In this document: positions 39,241 to 41,772 of the stretch, piece after piece | Numbering within the stretch: the first letter of the stretch is position 1 | How the letters are laid out: each line of letters begins with the position of its first letter | DNA from: an uncultured Anaerolineae bacterium | Lineage (GTDB): Bacteria; Chloroflexota; Anaerolineae; CG2-30-64-16 | Reading direction: 5' to 3' | Assembly: GCA_937124585.1 (NCBI GenBank) | Contig: CAKZKT010000092.1 | Location: 1 to 41,772, forward strand | Length of the DNA stretch: 41,772 nt | Notes under the pieces: generated by a model | Databases searched by the model: none | What the model was told of the DNA's origin: nothing | Seen by the model: the letters and a program-made list of their open reading frames with translations, nothing else | Made by a program: the position numbers and the translations under genes

Positions 39241-39870
39241 TCATGTTTCGGCGGATTGCTCGACCAGGACACGCAAACGGGCCGCCACCATCTCGATGGC
39301 CACCTCATTGAATCCGCCTTCCGGGATGATGACGTCCGCGTAACGCTTGCTGGGCTCGACGAACTCCAGGTGCATCGGTCGCACCGTGCGCAGATACTGG
39401 CTGATCACCGATTCGGGCGCGCGGCCCCGCTCGCTGATGTCGCGCTGCAAACGGCGGATAAAGCGGAGGTCGGCATCTGTGTCCACGAAAATCTTGACAT
39501 CCATCAGGTCGCGCAGCCGCTTGTCCGCAAAAATGAGAATCCCTTCGACGAGAATGACCGGCTGCGGCTCCACGCGACGGGTCTCGGCCAGCCGCGTATG
39601 CGTCTTGAAATCATAGACGGGGATGTCCACCCCATGTCCGGCCTGCAATTGGCGCAGATGCTGGATCAACAGATCGTTGTCCAACGCGTCGGGATGATCG
39701 AAATTGAGCTGACTGCGCTCAGCGGGCGGCAGGTTGCTGGCATCCCGATAGTACGCGTCGTGCGGCACATATGCGATGCGGTCGAAGCCGACGCGTTCCA
39801 GGATCTTCAGGGCCACGGTCGTTTTGCCGGAACCGGTACCGCCGGCCACCCCAATCGTGATCGGCTTCAT
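39241..39870 (-). CDS. udk: Uridine kinase
   Basis: 209-residue P-loop kinase for pyrimidine-nucleoside salvage, forming UMP or CMP. The Walker A motif GVAGGTGSGKTTVA is at the N-terminus. PHDAYYRD, NFDHPDALD, YDFKTHTR, VILVEGILIFAD and FIRRLQRDISERGR are diagnostic for the family. AGGAGG lies 6 nt before the ATG at 39870, just after the ResB-like stop at 39886, so these two genes are probably cotranscribed. Confidence 0.97.
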   Translation of the reverse strand: MKPITIGVAGGTGSGKTTVALKILERVGFDRIAYVPHDAYYRDASNLPPAERSQLNFDHPDALDNDLLIQHLRQLQAGHGVDIPVYDFKTHTRLAETRRVEPQPVILVEGILIFADKRLRDLMDVKIFVDTDADLRFIRRLQRDISERGRAPESVISQYLRTVRPMHLEFVEPSKRYADVIIPEGGFNEVAIEMVAARLRVLVEQSAET

Positions 39871-39885
39871 GGGCAGCCTCCTCCT

Positions 39886-41241
39886 TCACGCGAGTGCTCG
39901 TTCGATGGCCTGGGCCAGTCGCCGGGCCTCAGCGCGGCTGCGCCAGGTGGCCGCCGTGCGCACGACGACGGTCAACTGCGACCCAGCGAACAGCACATGC
40001 ACCCATGTCTCGGTGTAATTCCAGCCCACCGCCAGAATCGCCGCAACGACCAGGAACAATCCGGCCAGAACCAACCAGCTCAGCCCAGGCAGATAGGCCA
40101 CCGTCAACAGCACAAAACGGTCACGGCGCAAATCTACGACGACCTCGTCAATGACCAACGCCGCCTGCAATTCGACCAGCTTCGTGAGCAGCGGGGTCGG
40201 CTCGTCGCCCCGATAGGCCTCCACCAAAAAAACCGGCCCCGCCACCCCCTGCGCCGGCAGCGCATCGTAACTCACCGCGCGAAAAGTGAGATTGTGTGAC
40301 GGCAGCGCGAATGCCTGCTCTGTCCGCGCCTGGCGAAACGGCACCCGCACCTCTGTGCCGGCCTGGCCGCCGACCGTCAGCGCCTGCAATCGAAGCGGCT
40401 GCTCATCGCGCATGGCACGCACGGCCAGCGCCGGCCCATCGCCGAGCTGGACGACCCAGAGGTCATCCGCGCGTGCCGGCCGATAGCGCGCCAGCTCAAC
40501 CTCGGCCTGGCGGCCGTCAGCCCGCACGATGGCAACCGTCGCGCGCTCTGGCCCCGTTTTCAGGGTGACCTGCAGTCCGCCGGCAAACGACAATTTCGCG
40601 CTGCCGCCGACTGTCAGCGGAATCTCATCGGAACGCCAACCGACCGCCAGATTGATCGTCAGGCCGGCCAGCGCCAGGAGCAGGCCGAGGATGAAGAGGA
40701 AGCCGGCGGCCGCGGCCGGCCGCCCGGCCTGGCCGTACACGCATGTCGGCGCCGAGTCGGCGCCGACCAGGAGCAGAGGATAGCGCGGCCGCATCGTCCC
40801 TGCCACGCCTGCCAGCGTCGCGTTCAGATCTCCGGTCGCGGCGACCTCGACAATGGGCAGGTCGGGTCGCACCGGCGGAGGCGCTCCGGCCAGCCGCCAC
40901 GCCCGCAGCAACCTGAGCAATTGATCGGCCAGGCGCAACGCGAGATTGTAGGCAAGCAGTGCCAGCAAGACACGCAGCCAGAGGCTCTGGAACAGCGTGA
41001 AGACGCCCAACGTGCGCAAAAAGGGGCCGACATCCCGATAGGAGGCCTCCAGGCTGCTCAGCTGGCGCTCCAGCTCGCCGCGATCCAGCCCGACCGGCAC
41101 CTGCGGGAAGAACGCCGCCAGCGACAACATGAGCGCCACGAGCAGCAGAAGCACCCAGGTCACTCGACCCGAGCTGGCGAAACGCCACAGGAAATCAAGC
41201 CAATCAGGGCGGCGCGGCTTTTGAGCGGAAGCAACGATCAT
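39886..41241 (-). CDS. ResB-like cytochrome c biogenesis family protein
   Basis: 451-residue membrane protein. Helices lie at about residues 25-43 (WVLLLLVALMLSLAAFFP), 80-98, 175-192 and 390-410; a soluble domain between the last two carries VGWRSDEIPLTVGGSAKLSF and extracytoplasmic beta-rich sequence, the layout of ResB/CcsB, the partner of CcsA in haem export and apocytochrome ligation. No ccsA or redox gene is adjacent, so the role is tentative. ATG at 41241 with AGGT upstream is preferred to an ATG at 41271, which lies inside the terminator of tRNA-Thr. Confidence 0.75.
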   Translation of the reverse strand: MIVASAQKPRRPDWLDFLWRFASSGRVTWVLLLLVALMLSLAAFFPQVPVGLDRGELERQLSSLEASYRDVGPFLRTLGVFTLFQSLWLRVLLALLAYNLALRLADQLLRLLRAWRLAGAPPPVRPDLPIVEVAATGDLNATLAGVAGTMRPRYPLLLVGADSAPTCVYGQAGRPAAAAGFLFILGLLLALAGLTINLAVGWRSDEIPLTVGGSAKLSFAGGLQVTLKTGPERATVAIVRADGRQAEVELARYRPARADDLWVVQLGDGPALAVRAMRDEQPLRLQALTVGGQAGTEVRVPFRQARTEQAFALPSHNLTFRAVSYDALPAQGVAGPVFLVEAYRGDEPTPLLTKLVELQAALVIDEVVVDLRRDRFVLLTVAYLPGLSWLVLAGLFLVVAAILAVGWNYTETWVHVLFAGSQLTVVVRTAATWRSRAEARRLAQAIERALA

Positions 41242-41270
41242 GAGACCTGCTGATGGGTGGCGATCGGGCA

Positions 41271-41305
41271 TAAAAGAAAGGCCCTAACCGGCAAAGGTCA
41301 GGGCC
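41271..41305 (-). terminator. Intrinsic terminator after tRNA-Thr
   Basis: GGCCCT and AGGGCC (41280-41285 and 41300-41305) with an inner ACC/GGT form a hairpin. The minus strand continues TTTCTTTTA. It lies 7 nt beyond the tRNA 3' end. Confidence 0.8.
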
Positions 41306-41311
41306 GCCAGG

Positions 41312-41384
41312 AGCCACCCAACGGAGTTGAACCGTTAACCTAGCGCTTACGAAGCGCTTGCTCTGCCGATTGAGCTAGGGTGGC
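41312..41384 (-). tRNA. tRNA-Thr(CGT)
   Basis: A 73-nt cloverleaf can be drawn by eye on the minus strand. Acceptor GCCACCC/GGGTGGC, D stem GCTC/GAGC, anticodon stem AGCGC/GCGCT with loop TTCGTAA (anticodon CGT, reading ACG), 5-nt variable loop, T stem AACGG/CCGTT with loop TTCAACT, discriminator T. CCA is not encoded. Confidence 0.96.
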
Positions 41385-41387
41385 ACA

Positions 41388-41413
41388 CGATCGGTCTTGT
41401 CTCTCACCGATCG
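41388..41413 (-). other. Hairpin in the tRNA-Thr 5' leader
   Basis: CGATCGGT and ACCGATCG form a perfect 8-bp stem immediately 5' of the tRNA, within the predicted short leader. It may assist RNase P processing. Confidence 0.5.
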
Positions 41414-41418
41414 CAGAC

Positions 41419-41446
41419 ATTATAGCAGAATGCGGCCGGGATGCAA
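41419..41446 (-). promoter_or_regulatory. Promoter of tRNA-Thr
   Basis: TTGCAT (41446-41441), 16 nt, TATAAT (41424-41419) on the minus strand. The expected start is near 41412, about 28 nt before the tRNA. Confidence 0.75.
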
Positions 41447-41468
41447 AATCGCCCAGGCCCACTCCGCT

Positions 41469-41772
41469 CTACACGCGCGTGACATAGGCGCCCGTGCGCG
41501 TGTCTATGCGGATGACATCGCCGACGTTGACGAACAACGGCACCTGCACCTGATAGCCCGTGCTGACGATCGCCGGCTTGGTGGCATTGGTGGCCGTATC
41601 GCCTGCAAAACCCGGATCGGTCTGCACCACTTCCAGGTCCACCGTGGTGGGCAGCTCGACGCTGATCGGCTCGCCCTCGAAGCTCTCCAGCTCCAGCGTG
41701 AGACCGTCCGTCAGGAAATGAACCGCATCGCCCAGCATCTCGGCGTTCAACACCGGCTGCTCGTTTGTCTCC
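41469..41772 (-). CDS. efp: Elongation factor P (C-terminal part; start off window)
   Basis: The frame is open to the right edge, giving the last 100 residues of EF-P. ELPTTVDLEVVQTDPGFAGD, TKPAIVSTGYQVQVPLFV and VGDVIRIDTRTGAYVTRV are the conserved domain II/III segments including the family signature. EF-P binds between the P and E sites and relieves stalling at polyproline, useful for a genome with Pro-rich linkers like those seen here. The modified-residue loop of domain I lies outside the window. Confidence 0.96.
   Translation of the reverse strand, partial: ETNEQPVLNAEMLGDAVHFLTDGLTLELESFEGEPISVELPTTVDLEVVQTDPGFAGDTATNATKPAIVSTGYQVQVPLFVNVGDVIRIDTRTGAYVTRV

Noticed and set aside
37675-40299. 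874-codon plus-strand frame spanning the WbpD/WbpB, udk and ResB genes
   Set aside because: It crosses four recognisable minus-strand genes and their gaps, which a real gene would not do by chance; composition is shadow-like.

Overview
The window looks like a chromosomal segment of a GC-rich member of the Chloroflexota. This placement is an inference from three things: Thr/Pro 'TPTATAT' linkers on a secreted enzyme, a lipoprotein made of two cyclophilin domains, and the general protein character. No rRNA or other strong phylogenetic marker is present. Every gene but one lies on the minus strand; the exception is a small Trm112-like gene at 10606-10848.

Layout from left to right (transcription runs right to left). 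Positions 1-2004 hold a secreted glycoside-hydrolase-like protein that runs off the left edge through a 72-bp tandem-repeat linker. Positions 2582-5326 hold pyruvate, phosphate dikinase with its own promoter and a strongly directional terminator. Positions 5773-10367 hold a classical housekeeping operon, rpsB-tsf-pyrH-frr-uppS-cdsA, driven by a promoter at 10499-10527. Positions 10894-13023 hold ribonuclease Z, a DedA/VTT membrane protein and a cytoplasmic cyclophilin. Positions 13190-14509 hold the double-cyclophilin lipoprotein.

Positions 14547-39150 are a surface-polysaccharide locus of about 25 kb. It encodes a polyprenyl-phosphate sugar-1-phosphate transferase, a giant O-antigen-ligase/TPR protein, eight glycosyltransferase-like proteins, an asparagine-synthase-like amidotransferase, a flippase, two DegT-type aminotransferases, two left-handed beta-helix acyltransferases, an SDR epimerase/dehydratase, a UDP-HexNAc 2-epimerase, a Gfo/Idh/MocA dehydrogenase and one unrecognised Rossmann-like protein. 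WbpB-, WbpE-, WbpD- and WbpI-like genes together suggest a UDP-2,3-diacetamido-2,3-dideoxy-uronic acid. The AsnB-like protein may amidate it. Many genes overlap by 4 bp (ATGA or GTGA), indicating translational coupling. Extra promoters sit at the junctions near the distal end.

Positions 39241-41772 hold uridine kinase, a lone ResB-like protein, tRNA-Thr(CGT) with its own promoter and terminator, and the C-terminal part of elongation factor P.

A palindromic motif, GTGCCAGGCAC, recurs in most of the larger gaps. It appears as a three-copy 86-bp array, as stand-alone hairpins, as half sites, and within the ppdK terminator. I see no CRISPR array, insertion sequence, prophage or defence system. 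The least explained items are this repeat family, the degenerate second cyclophilin domain, the Rossmann-like protein at 32001-33152, and a 40-codon ORF wedged between two sugar genes at 36307-36429.
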